This document shows positions 27,207 through 35,318 of a DNA stretch of 64,000 nt, piece after piece. The translations under genes were made by a program, and so were the position numbers. Below the pieces are notes generated by a model. The model was not told the origin of the DNA. It ran no database searches and was given only the letters and a program-made list of their open reading frames with translations. Origin of the DNA: Hespellia stercorisuis DSM 15480 (lineage in GTDB: Bacteria > Bacillota > Clostridia > Lachnospirales > Lachnospiraceae); assembly GCF_900142165.1 (NCBI RefSeq), contig NZ_FQZY01000005.1:103717-167716 (forward strand). Reading direction: 5' to 3'. Numbering within the stretch: position 1 is the first letter of the stretch; each line of letters begins with the position of its first letter.

Positions 27207-28093
27207 ATGGCATACGAAGGTATCATATTAGCCGATGAACTCAAGATTGAAGAAATCTTCAGCATCCATTATTTTGAATATATGAATAATTTTTCTTTCG
27301 AGGGGGAAACCCACGATTTCTGGGAGTTTATCTGTGTCGACAAAGGAGAAGTAAACATTCAGGCGGGGGAGAAGCATCTCACTCTGACCAAAGGCAACAT
27401 CGCGTTCCACAAGCCCAACCAGTTTCATAATGTGACGACCAACGGAACAAGCGCTCCCAATCTGGTCGTCATCTCTTTCCGCTGTACTGCCCCCTGCATG
27501 AAGCACTTTGAAGATCGCGTTCTGCAGATGAGCGAGGTGGACCGCACACTCATCGCCAAAACATTAACGAGGCCAAGCGCTGTCTCGCTTCTCCGTTTAA
27601 TAACCCTTACACCCAGAAGCTCCAGCTGGTGGAGGAGCCTTATTTCGGCTCCCAGCAGTTGATTCGGATCTATCTGGAAGAGCTGCTGATCCACATGATT
27701 CGCGGACAGTTTCTGTCCCAGCCAAGCTCACAACCGGTAAAATCTGTCAAGCAGAAGAATGACAACGAGGCATATCAACGGATCACTACGTATCTGGAAG
27801 AACATATCAGGGAGCACCTCACCATCGAGATCATCTGTCGTGAGAATATGATCAGCCGCTCTCAGATCCAGAAATTATTCCGTGAGCGGAACGACTGTGG
27901 GATCATTGATTACTTCTCCAGACTGAAAATTGAGCTTGCGAAGCAGATCATACGCCAGAATCACCACAATTTCACGCAGATCGCTGAGTTTCTCGGTTAC
28001 AACAGCATCCACTATTTCTCGAGGCAGTTCAAAAAGATCACAGGCATGACGCCCTCCGAGTATTCCTCCTCCATAAAGATTTTTACCGATTAA
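27207..28093 (+). pseudogene. AraC family regulator of the GNB/LNB locus, frameshifted
   Basis: The product would be a 295-residue AraC/XylS regulator: an N-terminal cupin-like ligand domain (FSIHYFEYMNNFSFEGETHDFWEFICVDKG, HKPNQFHNV) and a C-terminal double helix-turn-helix (ISRSQIQKLFRERN and IAEFLGYNSIHYFSRQFKKITGMTPSEY). ATG 27207 has AAAGGAG 9 nt upstream. The frame breaks at the A-run 27558-27561: the first frame ends at 27662, while the domain continues in the -1 frame from about 27557. Restoring one A gives LIAKNINEAKRC and an intact protein, so the lesion is a single A deletion (A5 to A4), a real mutation or a sequencing error. It lies between two blocks of GNB/LNB genes and is probably their activator. 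Confidence 0.88.
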
Positions 28094-28096
28094 AAC

Positions 28097-28138
28097 AGGA
28101 GGCGAAACTATCCGCAATGGATAATTCCGCCTCCTTTC
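28097..28138 (+). terminator. Hairpin terminator after the AraC gene
   Basis: AGGAGGCG...ATCC (28097-28113) pairs imperfectly with the stretch 28118-28135 ending CGCCTCCT; TTTCC follows. It lies 3 nt past the araC stop and in the gap before the convergent kinase gene, so it may serve both strands. Confidence 0.75.
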
Positions 28139-28228
28139 CTGAGAAATCCCTACAGCCACCATCCGGAGGGCTGTACTTCCCAATCTGTCTTTTCCCTTCC
28201 ACTCCATGACACTGCTTCTTAATAAAAA

Positions 28229-29347
28229 TCAGCTTCCATATTTCTCTACGATCTTTGTCATGGTATCCCACTTATTTTCCATATCCTGCACCAGCTTAAA
28301 CTGCGTTCTGCATCGATCCAGGTTATGTCCTTCGCGGTGAATCTTAAAGTAGTGGTCCCCATCCAGATAGTCGGTAAGGAATCTCATACCACACTCAAAC
28401 GTCATAAGCTTTGCTCCCGCCGCAAGCAGAGAAACCTCTGTATCTGTAAGCTTTCCCTCACAGCCTTTCAGATATCCCTTCACGTAGCACTCAAACAGTG
28501 CCATATCACAGCTGACTTTCTCAAGATCCCGCTCATCCTCCGCCGCCGTGCTTGCTCCAAACCGAATGGAATCGCCAAAATCGTTTACCGCAAATCCCGG
28601 CATCACTGTGTCCAAGTCAATAACACAGACAGCTTTTCCGGTACAGTTGTCGATCATGATATTGTTCAGCTTCGTATCGTTATGGGTTACGCGAAGCGGC
28701 AGCTTGCCGGCCTGGAACATATCCGGCAGAATGTGGATAAGTTCTTCTCTCTGAAGTACGAAATTAATCTCTTCCTGCACAGCGGATGCACGCCCGCACA
28801 CATCTGCCTGCACCACTTTCTTAAATGTCTCAAACCTGGAGGCCGTATCATGAAATCCTACAATCGTCTCATATAACGTATCTGCCGGATAATCCGACAA
28901 CAGCATCTGAAAATGTCCAAATGCATAAGCACTCTCGTAGAAATCCTCTTCTTTTTCCACCTTCTCGAAGCAGGTTGCCCCTTCGATGAAAAAATATGCT
29001 CTCCAGTAACTTCCGATAGAGTCCTTATAAAAAGGCTTGCCATCCTTTGTCAGGATAATGTTCAAAGTCTCTCTGTCCGGGTCCCCGTTGTTTGCAATAA
29101 TCTGCTTTTTTAAATATGAAGTCACACCCAGAATATTCGCCATAACCTCTTCCGGCTTTTTGAAGATCTCATTATTCAGCCTCTGCAGAATCACTCTGTG
29201 ATTCCCCATATCAGGCTGGGAGAAAACCAGCAGAAACGTGTCGTTGATGTGACCATTACCATAAGGCGTGGCACTCTCCAGTTTTCCTACAAACCGGAAA
29301 TTGCTAATTGCCTCTTCTCTTTTTGAACATGCATACTCTCTATCCAT
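28229..29347 (-). CDS. nahK: N-acetylhexosamine 1-kinase-like phosphotransferase
   Basis: A 372-residue member of the APH-type kinase fold. The catalytic loop THNDTKLNNIM (about 221-231, Asp224) and the metal motif VIDLDTVMPG (about 242-251) match NahK/LnpB, which phosphorylates GlcNAc or GalNAc at C1. The N-terminal GKLESATPYGNGHINDTFLL resembles its glycine-rich loop. GAGGAAGG precedes ATG 29347. It is the last gene of the phosphorylase-transporter-kinase unit, 27 nt after the permease. With the GH112 phosphorylase upstream, it would handle the hexosamine released from GNB or LNB. Confidence 0.88.
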   Translation of the reverse strand: MDREYACSKREEAISNFRFVGKLESATPYGNGHINDTFLLVFSQPDMGNHRVILQRLNNEIFKKPEEVMANILGVTSYLKKQIIANNGDPDRETLNIILTKDGKPFYKDSIGSYWRAYFFIEGATCFEKVEKEEDFYESAYAFGHFQMLLSDYPADTLYETIVGFHDTASRFETFKKVVQADVCGRASAVQEEINFVLQREELIHILPDMFQAGKLPLRVTHNDTKLNNIMIDNCTGKAVCVIDLDTVMPGFAVNDFGDSIRFGASTAAEDERDLEKVSCDMALFECYVKGYLKGCEGKLTDTEVSLLAAGAKLMTFECGMRFLTDYLDGDHYFKIHREGHNLDRCRTQFKLVQDMENKWDTMTKIVEKYGS

Positions 29348-29374
29348 CGTACCTTCCTCTCCATATGCTCATAA

Positions 29375-30253
29375 TTAGCCTTTGATTCCGCCTGTAACAC
29401 CACCGATGATTTTTTCTGACAAGAAGATATACAATATAAATGTCGGTAAAAATACGATGATAACCGCTGCGAACATACCAGCCCAGTCTCCGGTGTACTT
29501 CATGGAGTTGATCATGCCGTACAGACCTACGGCTACTGGTTTCAGCTTGTCTGAGTTTGCGAAAATCAGTGACAGGAAGTACTCATTCCAGATATTGATA
29601 AAGTTAAAAATTGTAACGGTAGCCAGCCCTGACTGTGCCATCGGGAACATGATCTTCCAGAAAGTCTTGGTCGGAGGACACCCGTCGATTGCCGCCGCTT
29701 CTTCATAAGTCTTCGATATATTACTGAAAAACGTCAGAAGGAATATGGTCGTATACGGAATATTGATTCCGACATACAGGAAAATCAGCAGTATCTTATT
29801 TGCAAAGATATTGTTCAGAACCCCCATTGCGGAAATCATGGAGAACAAAGGCAGTACCACCATGATAACCGGCACGCCCATTGCGGATACAAATCCAGTC
29901 TGGATTGCCTTGTTTCCAAGGAATGTAAATCTGGATAATATGTATGCAGCCGGTGCACAGATCAGAATCAAAAGTACACAGGACACAGCCGAGTAAACAA
30001 GGGAGTTCGTAAAGAACGTAGATACGTTTCCTCCACTCCAGGCCTTCGCATAATTTTCAAAGTGAAAGCCGGTTGCAAATTTCAACGCATTTCCCTGATA
30101 GATTTCTTTTGTGGTGGAAAAACTTGCCGCGAAAACCCATCCAAGTAAAACAACCGTAAACAGCACCCATACGATCAGAATAATATAGCCGGGAGTAAGT
30201 TTGGCTTCGGTTTTCCAATTGATCTTTTTATATTCTTTTTTTTCTTTCGCCAT
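29375..30253 (-). CDS. ABC sugar transporter permease (MalG/GltC type)
   Basis: A 292-residue inner membrane permease of the carbohydrate CUT1 type with about six spans. The EAA loop that contacts the ATPase is visible as EEAAAIDGCPPTKTFWKIMFPM (about 192-213). The C-terminus FLSEKIIGGVTGGIKG is typical of the MalG-type partner. It follows the other permease by 12 nt. No ATPase gene lies in the locus; these importers often use a shared MsmK/UgpC-like ATPase encoded elsewhere. Confidence 0.94.
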   Translation of the reverse strand: MAKEKKEYKKINWKTEAKLTPGYIILIVWVLFTVVLLGWVFAASFSTTKEIYQGNALKFATGFHFENYAKAWSGGNVSTFFTNSLVYSAVSCVLLILICAPAAYILSRFTFLGNKAIQTGFVSAMGVPVIMVVLPLFSMISAMGVLNNIFANKILLIFLYVGINIPYTTIFLLTFFSNISKTYEEAAAIDGCPPTKTFWKIMFPMAQSGLATVTIFNFINIWNEYFLSLIFANSDKLKPVAVGLYGMINSMKYTGDWAGMFAAVIIVFLPTFILYIFLSEKIIGGVTGGIKG

Positions 30254-30265
30254 CTCTCATCCCCC

Positions 30266-31171
30266 CTAAAATTCCAGTTCATCATCTTTGATGAACTTAT
30301 TACAGAGTGTAAATATAATTACCACACAGATACTCAGTATCACTCCGACTGCCGCGCCGACACCGGCATCATGCTCCGTCACGGAGTTACCGGCTCCGAA
30401 TACCTTCGTGTACATGTACACCATCGGCGTGATGGTCTTTGTATCCGCCGTCACACTCGAAAACAGCTGTGACCAGAGGAAGAACGCAACCGAGCTCACA
30501 CTCCACATGGTGATATTGGTCTTGAATACGCCTTTCAGCAGAGGAAGTGTCATGTAGCGGAACTGAGCTGGCTTATTTGCTCCATCGATTGTAGCCGCCT
30601 CAAACAGTTCCGGGCTGATTCGCTCAATTCCACTGGTCCAGATCAGCATGTGATAGCCAATCATACCAAAGCAATACGCAACCAGCAGTGCACCAAATTT
30701 ATGTTCATTGTCCAGCCACTGTACCTTGGACATACTTTCCCAACCTATTTTCTCGAAAAATGTTTTAATCAGTCCAAATTTCGGGCTGTATACGTACTGC
30801 AGCCACATGGTTGCAAGAGCAACCGCACTCACGATGTTCGGCAGATAAATTACCGCACGGAAAAACTTTTTACCTCTGATACCGCTTGTCAGCACAACTG
30901 CAAGCAAAAGTGAAATCGACATAACGATGATTCCGCCATACAGCCAGATCTTGGCCAGATTTACCATAGATGTTCTAAATAAACTTGTACTAAATAATTT
31001 TGTGTAATTTCCTATACCAATAAACTGCCATTTGCTCATCGGATCTGTCACACCTGTGATATTGAAAAAGCTCATGGTCAACGTACGAATAATCGGATAC
31101 AGGAAAATCAGGCAGAATAAAATCACCGCAGGTGCCAGAAAAGTAATAATCATTGCTTTATTTTTTTTCAA
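30266..31171 (-). CDS. ABC sugar transporter permease (MalF/GltB type)
   Basis: A 301-residue CUT1 permease with about six spans and the EAA loop PELFEAATIDGANKPAQFRYMTLPLLKG (about 202-229). It starts with TTG at 31171, with AGGAGG about 8 nt upstream; the following AAA-rich codons encode the positive N-terminus before the first span. It lies between the binding lipoprotein and the second permease and should form a heterodimer with the latter. Confidence 0.93.
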   Translation of the reverse strand: MKKNKAMIITFLAPAVILFCLIFLYPIIRTLTMSFFNITGVTDPMSKWQFIGIGNYTKLFSTSLFRTSMVNLAKIWLYGGIIVMSISLLLAVVLTSGIRGKKFFRAVIYLPNIVSAVALATMWLQYVYSPKFGLIKTFFEKIGWESMSKVQWLDNEHKFGALLVAYCFGMIGYHMLIWTSGIERISPELFEAATIDGANKPAQFRYMTLPLLKGVFKTNITMWSVSSVAFFLWSQLFSSVTADTKTITPMVYMYTKVFGAGNSVTEHDAGVGAAVGVILSICVVIIFTLCNKFIKDDELEF

Positions 31172-31306
31172 ATCCGTAGCCTCCTCTTACCTATGCCAGA
31201 CAGACAATCCTTATTTCTGATTCCGCCTGTTATAAAAATATGGTGGCAGCGCCCTAATCACGATGCCACCATATTATATTGCATATTGCTATCTTTACTT
31301 ATTAAC

Positions 31307-32623
31307 TTACTTGCTCGCTGCTGTCATCGCATCTACGAATCCCTGTGCGTCAATTGTTCCAGCCATCAGTTTGATGAAGTTCTCTTTGATTACCGGTGTC
31401 ATATCGTCGTTGCTCTCGATACCTACTGCCCATGAATAGCGAACTGCACAACTCTCCATTACAGGTTTTACGCTCTGTACAAGTTCCGGCCACTCTGTGT
31501 TTGATGTATCTGCAGGGATACCATTGGACTCTGTCGCAAGTTTCTCATCGTACTCACCCTTTGTGATCTTGCAGATCAGATCGAATGCTTCCTGTCCTAA
31601 TTTAGAATCTTTGTTGATTGCAAATACCTGTGCGCCGTAGTTTGCTGCATCGATTCCTGTAGCTGTATCTGTTGCGCCCTCTGTTACTGCAGGGTAGCTG
31701 AAGCATCCCCAGTTGAAATCCTCACCTGCTGTGTCAGCAACTTCGTTTGGCAGCCATGAACCATTTAAGTACATTGCAACTTCACCGAGTGCCAGTTCTG
31801 AGTTCTGACCTGCTGGCCATACATTAGATCCGATGTTCTCTGAGAAGTATCCTTTTTCAGCTAACGCCTGATAATCCTGAGCCATCTGAAGTACAACCGG
31901 GTCATCCCACTTGCCATCTTTTACGATTTCTTTTACTTTATCTTCGCCTGCTAATCTTCCCATGTGATATCCGATCATACAATCTGCATATGCATCGTCA
32001 CATGTGATTGGTGTGATTCCGGCATCTTTTAATTTCTGGCATACAGCAAGGAACTCGTCCCATGTCTTTGGCTCTTCCTTGATTCCAGCCTGCTCAAACA
32101 AATCTTTATTATAGAAGAATGCAAATACGTTTGGCTGGTAAGGAATAGACTTTAATGTTCCGGTTTCCTCGCCATCCTTCTTCGCTGCATCTCTACAAGC
32201 CTGCATCAGACCTGCATTTGCGGTAGCCTCATAATCAGCAGCCTTCGCATATTCTTCCAGGTCCATTGTGTAATCGCCCCATGAGCCATTTACACGATCG
32301 ATATCTTCATCGAATAAGTCGATGTGTGTTCCTGCGTCCAATGCTGCCTGCAGACCTTCACGCTGTCCGGTACGGCCCTTGAACTGAACGTCAACTTTTA
32401 CACCTGTGTCTTCGGTGTAAGCGTCAACCGCTTCCTTGATTGCGATTCCCTGTGGCTCTGTAGCCTCCCACATAGACCAGTAAACCAGAGTGTCATCAGA
32501 TACCTTGGAATCTGCTGTTGCTGCTGTTGAGCCACTGTCTGAGTTTCCGCTGCCACCACATCCGGCCAGCATGGTTCCCACCATTGCTGCACATAAAAGT
32601 GCACTTAAAACTTTCTTTTTCAT
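31307..32623 (-). CDS. Extracellular sugar-binding lipoprotein (putative GNB/LNB)
   Basis: A 438-residue substrate-binding protein of the CUT1 class. The signal peptide KKKVLSALLCAAMVGTMLAGCGG ends in a lipobox with the acylated Cys at about residue 22, followed by a Ser/Gly linker. The mature part shows DTLVYWSMWEATEPQG and the lobe-crossing FFYNKDLFEQAGIKEEPKTWDEF motif. Start ATG 32623 has AAAGGAGG upstream; the open frame before it is ignored. It heads the transporter operon after the GH112 gene. Binding of GNB/LNB is inferred from the neighbouring phosphorylase and kinase, not from the sequence itself. Confidence 0.92.
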   Translation of the reverse strand: MKKKVLSALLCAAMVGTMLAGCGGSGNSDSGSTAATADSKVSDDTLVYWSMWEATEPQGIAIKEAVDAYTEDTGVKVDVQFKGRTGQREGLQAALDAGTHIDLFDEDIDRVNGSWGDYTMDLEEYAKAADYEATANAGLMQACRDAAKKDGEETGTLKSIPYQPNVFAFFYNKDLFEQAGIKEEPKTWDEFLAVCQKLKDAGITPITCDDAYADCMIGYHMGRLAGEDKVKEIVKDGKWDDPVVLQMAQDYQALAEKGYFSENIGSNVWPAGQNSELALGEVAMYLNGSWLPNEVADTAGEDFNWGCFSYPAVTEGATDTATGIDAANYGAQVFAINKDSKLGQEAFDLICKITKGEYDEKLATESNGIPADTSNTEWPELVQSVKPVMESCAVRYSWAVGIESNDDMTPVIKENFIKLMAGTIDAQGFVDAMTAASK

Positions 32624-32673
32624 ACTTTTCCTCCTTTTGTGTTTAATTGTCACACAATTGATTTGTTAAATTC

Positions 32674-32731
32674 ATTATACCACGTCATGCATGAATTTAT
32701 TTATCTTATTTGCCGCTTATTTTGTACAATC
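32674..32731 (-). promoter_or_regulatory. Control region of the binding-protein gene
   Basis: A TATAAT -10 (32679-32674) has no good -35, the pattern of an activator-dependent promoter. Some 37 nt further upstream GATTGTACAAAATAA (32731-32717) matches a motif upstream of the GH112 gene. Between the -10 and the start, AATTGT-CAC-ACAATT (32645-32659) is a small inverted repeat in the leader. Confidence 0.55.
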
Positions 32732-32808
32732 TGCTCACTTTTTCCATTTTTATTCATAATTCTTTTACATTTTGTTCATCACAGCGTTTCAGTTCATTAA
32801 AAGAATGC

Positions 32809-34995
32809 TTACATTTCACGCCAGAGAATCTCTCCTCCATTCAGTGTGAGTTCTTCCTTCGCGCCGTCTCCGTCATAGAACCACGTCTTTTGTGCCTCCC
32901 CCGAGTTGTTGAGGATTGCATATTTGTTTTTCTCCGGATAGACATTGACTTCACAGTACATGTTTGTGACGTTCCACCGCTCCCACTCCTGTTCTTTCCC
33001 AGCCGCATAGTAGAGACTCCGCATCAGCAGACGCGTGTTCTCAAAGCTGTATGGCAGGCCTGCGATATAGACGCCTCTTCCTTTTCCATAGGCATGGCTT
33101 GCGATATGCACCTCATTGTCTGAATACTCAATAATCTCTGTGTCCTGATCCAGGGCGTACACATTTTTCATGCTCTCTCCGAAATCAAACGCTTCTGTTC
33201 TGTCTTCTGTGATGAAATGCTGCTCCATCTGTGTTTTAAAATATTTGTCCGTGGACAGTGTGAAGCCCAGTTCCTTGTCCACCCCCATGATTTCCGCCAG
33301 CTGGAAAAATCTTCCGCCTTTTTCATATGCACTCGGTTCCCCGATGCCGACAAATCCACCGCCGCTGTACACCCAGGCTCTCACTGCGGAGACAATTTCC
33401 TCCTCGCCCCATCTTCTTCCACCGGAAAATGCTGTTTCTGCATCCCCCACATTGATAATGACATCCAGGCTGTCCAATGTTTCTTCCGTCAGATCTTCAA
33501 AGCTGATAAAAGAGACGTCCACCGCTGCGCCGCTTAAGCACTCCAGAACTCCCAGATAGGAGTAGATCTGTTTGTACCACAGTGCATGGGCGACCATGAA
33601 GGTCTGCCATGACCGCAGTTTTCCCCAGCAGTTCAGGATTCCGACCCGGATTCCTGCATAGGGTCTGCTCCCGCCGATATTGTCATAGAGCAGACGAAAC
33701 TCATCCGCCACGCCCGCAATGTAATCGATAAATTTCGGGAATTTATAAGCCAGGCTCAGATATCCGCCATATCCGATCCGATCCACCGGCTTTCTCATGA
33801 TGGCTCTTCTCGAGCGGAGCCAGTTTACCTGTGCCTCGATGCTCGGATCATTTCCCTCGTAGAACGCGGTCGGGAAAAAGTAGGGCAGGAATCTTCCTTC
33901 GGTGTACTTCACATGCGGAATCTCTGAAATCAGCCGGAGCGTCACGCCGCAGCCGACACTTCCGCCGACACTTCCCACCACCGCGTCCAGACCAATCTGC
34001 TCAAAATACGGTCCGTAGGGTTCTGTACCAATCCAGTTGTCGCCGAGAAACATCATTGCCTCGCGCCCTGCATCATGCACCAGTTTCACAAGCTCCGCTG
34101 CCTTTTCTGCCACAAACCGCTGGATGAAATCCATGTAATCCAGATATGGTTTCGTCGGCACTCTGAACGTGGAATTGTAGTATCCGTTGTCCACGATGTC
34201 TTCCGGACGGAGCGCATAGCCGTACTCTGCCTCAAACTCCTCCAGTGCTTTCACCGACACCGTAGCGCCATAGCCAAACCAGTCCACAAACTTTTCCTTG
34301 GCCTCGCTGTTGAACACCAGCGTAAAATGATAAAAGAAAGTCGTAAACCGCACCACATCTACATTTGGATTGTCGATCAGCCATTGCTTCAAATACTCCT
34401 TTGCAAACGTATCCGAGTTGGCATACCTTACATCAAACGGAATGTCGTGCGGTACATCGCCCCAGTCATTGGTAATGTGATTATACATCTGTGTAGGATC
34501 CCAGACAGCGTACACCAGAAATGACACCGTGTATTCGTGAAACGGCACTGCATTTCTCACTACCACCTGATTTTCTTCCTGCCGCACGTCCCAGTCCTCG
34601 GCCAGGACCACCTGATCCGCTGTTCTGTCAATCACTTCCCACCAACGCTTTACGTCGTGCACATAATCCGGTGCCACCTGCTCGTCATAATATCCATCCA
34701 TAAACGAGAGTTCCACCTGATCCGCCGTCGCCAGCGCTCTCTTCGACATCAGATAAAGCTGCTGGCACTCCTCCATATGCTCTTTTGCAAACTCATTGTG
34801 CCCGCGGGACACAAAATACGTCTCATAGATCTTTGCATCCAACGCCTTCGTCGCCGCATCCAGCTTCGTTCCGTCACTATCCCGGAGGGCATCTGCCCCA
34901 AGACGATCCAGCATCTCCTTCGTCTCCTCCAGAAAATTTGACTCACTCGGAAGAGTTACCCGTCCTCTTTTCCGATCCATACTTTTTTCTTTCAT
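32809..34995 (-). CDS. lnpA: GH112 1,3-beta-galactosyl-N-acetylhexosamine phosphorylase
   Basis: A 728-residue cytoplasmic GH112 enzyme that splits galacto-N-biose or lacto-N-biose with phosphate into galactose 1-phosphate and the N-acetylhexosamine. It starts GRVTLPSESNFLEET and carries MFLGDNWIGTEPYG, whose Asp (about 319) is the expected general acid, then VVGSVGGSVGCGVTLR, and a C-terminal beta domain. ATG 34995 is chosen because GGAGGAG lies 6-7 nt upstream; a GTG at 35010 lies within that site. Some GH112 enzymes use galactosyl-rhamnose instead; the neighbouring NahK-like kinase makes GNB/LNB the better guess. It is the first gene of its operon. Confidence 0.92.
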   Translation of the reverse strand: MKEKSMDRKRGRVTLPSESNFLEETKEMLDRLGADALRDSDGTKLDAATKALDAKIYETYFVSRGHNEFAKEHMEECQQLYLMSKRALATADQVELSFMDGYYDEQVAPDYVHDVKRWWEVIDRTADQVVLAEDWDVRQEENQVVVRNAVPFHEYTVSFLVYAVWDPTQMYNHITNDWGDVPHDIPFDVRYANSDTFAKEYLKQWLIDNPNVDVVRFTTFFYHFTLVFNSEAKEKFVDWFGYGATVSVKALEEFEAEYGYALRPEDIVDNGYYNSTFRVPTKPYLDYMDFIQRFVAEKAAELVKLVHDAGREAMMFLGDNWIGTEPYGPYFEQIGLDAVVGSVGGSVGCGVTLRLISEIPHVKYTEGRFLPYFFPTAFYEGNDPSIEAQVNWLRSRRAIMRKPVDRIGYGGYLSLAYKFPKFIDYIAGVADEFRLLYDNIGGSRPYAGIRVGILNCWGKLRSWQTFMVAHALWYKQIYSYLGVLECLSGAAVDVSFISFEDLTEETLDSLDVIINVGDAETAFSGGRRWGEEEIVSAVRAWVYSGGGFVGIGEPSAYEKGGRFFQLAEIMGVDKELGFTLSTDKYFKTQMEQHFITEDRTEAFDFGESMKNVYALDQDTEIIEYSDNEVHIASHAYGKGRGVYIAGLPYSFENTRLLMRSLYYAAGKEQEWERWNVTNMYCEVNVYPEKNKYAILNNSGEAQKTWFYDGDGAKEELTLNGGEILWREM

Positions 34996-35118
34996 CACTT
35001 TCTCCTCCACATCTGTATTTTAATCATAAAACCACGTTTCCGGTTACTCCATTCATATCTGTCCATTTAAAATCAGTGTAAAGTCTTGTTTCATAATTAG
35101 CAATTCACAATCGATGCA

Positions 35119-35133
35119 TTAATTTGTACAATC
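35119..35133 (-). promoter_or_regulatory. Shared motif upstream of lnpA
   Basis: GATTGTACAAATTAA on the minus strand differs at one base from GATTGTACAAAATAA, which sits upstream of the binding-protein gene (32731-32717). Both precede GNB/LNB operons in the same orientation, so they could be the AraC regulator's site. The region between araC and the DUF5107 gene has only a weaker relative near 27110. Confidence 0.5.
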
Positions 35134-35220
35134 GGACGAACCAGCGAAACTCTCGTCCAAAGTACGGTCACACCAGTGAACATTTTTATCCTGCACGCAG
35201 CGCACATCCCCCAGATAGTT

Positions 35221-35262
35221 TTCACATAATAGAAAATTCGAAATACTTTTCTATTATGTGAA
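35221..35262. repeat. Perfect 16-bp inverted repeat
   Basis: TTCACATAATAGAAAA and its exact complement are separated by 10 nt. It lies directly downstream (minus sense) of the GGGtGRT terminator, sharing its T-run. It could be a back-up terminator stem, an operator or the scar of a small mobile element. Confidence 0.8.
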
Positions 35263-35295
35263 AAAAGGCAGGTTCCTCATTGGGAACCTGCCTTT
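35258..35295 (-). terminator. Intrinsic terminator of the NifU-GGGtGRT operon
   Basis: On the minus strand AAAGGCAGGTTCC pairs perfectly with GGAACCTGCCTTT over 13 bp around a 6-nt loop and runs into TTTTTT. It lies 24 nt after the stop. Confidence 0.93.
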
Positions 35296-35318
35296 ATATC
35301 TGTATATGATTTTATGTC

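Larger units (their letters stand above)
34996..35318. other. Intergenic control region between lnpA and the GGGtGRT gene
   Basis: A 320-bp stretch without a gene. From right to left it holds the GGGtGRT terminator (35264-35295), a 16-bp inverted repeat (35221-35262), a GC-mixed stretch without recognisable signals (35140-35220), a partial stem GGACGA/TCGTCC (35134-35158) and the GATTGTACAAATTAA motif (35133-35119). A possible weak lnpA promoter, TTTACA (on the minus strand near 35090), has no convincing -10. No ORF with similarity is seen. Confidence 0.6.

Noticed and set aside
27550..27570. Programmed -1 frameshifting in the AraC gene
   Set aside because: The site reads GCC AAA ACA, not an X XXY YYZ slippery heptamer, and no stimulating hairpin follows. 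A plain A deletion explains it better.
32624..32808. Catabolite-repression (cre) site upstream of the binding-protein gene
   Set aside because: TGAAACGCT near 32790 looks similar but the spacing to the CG pair is off by one from the cre consensus.
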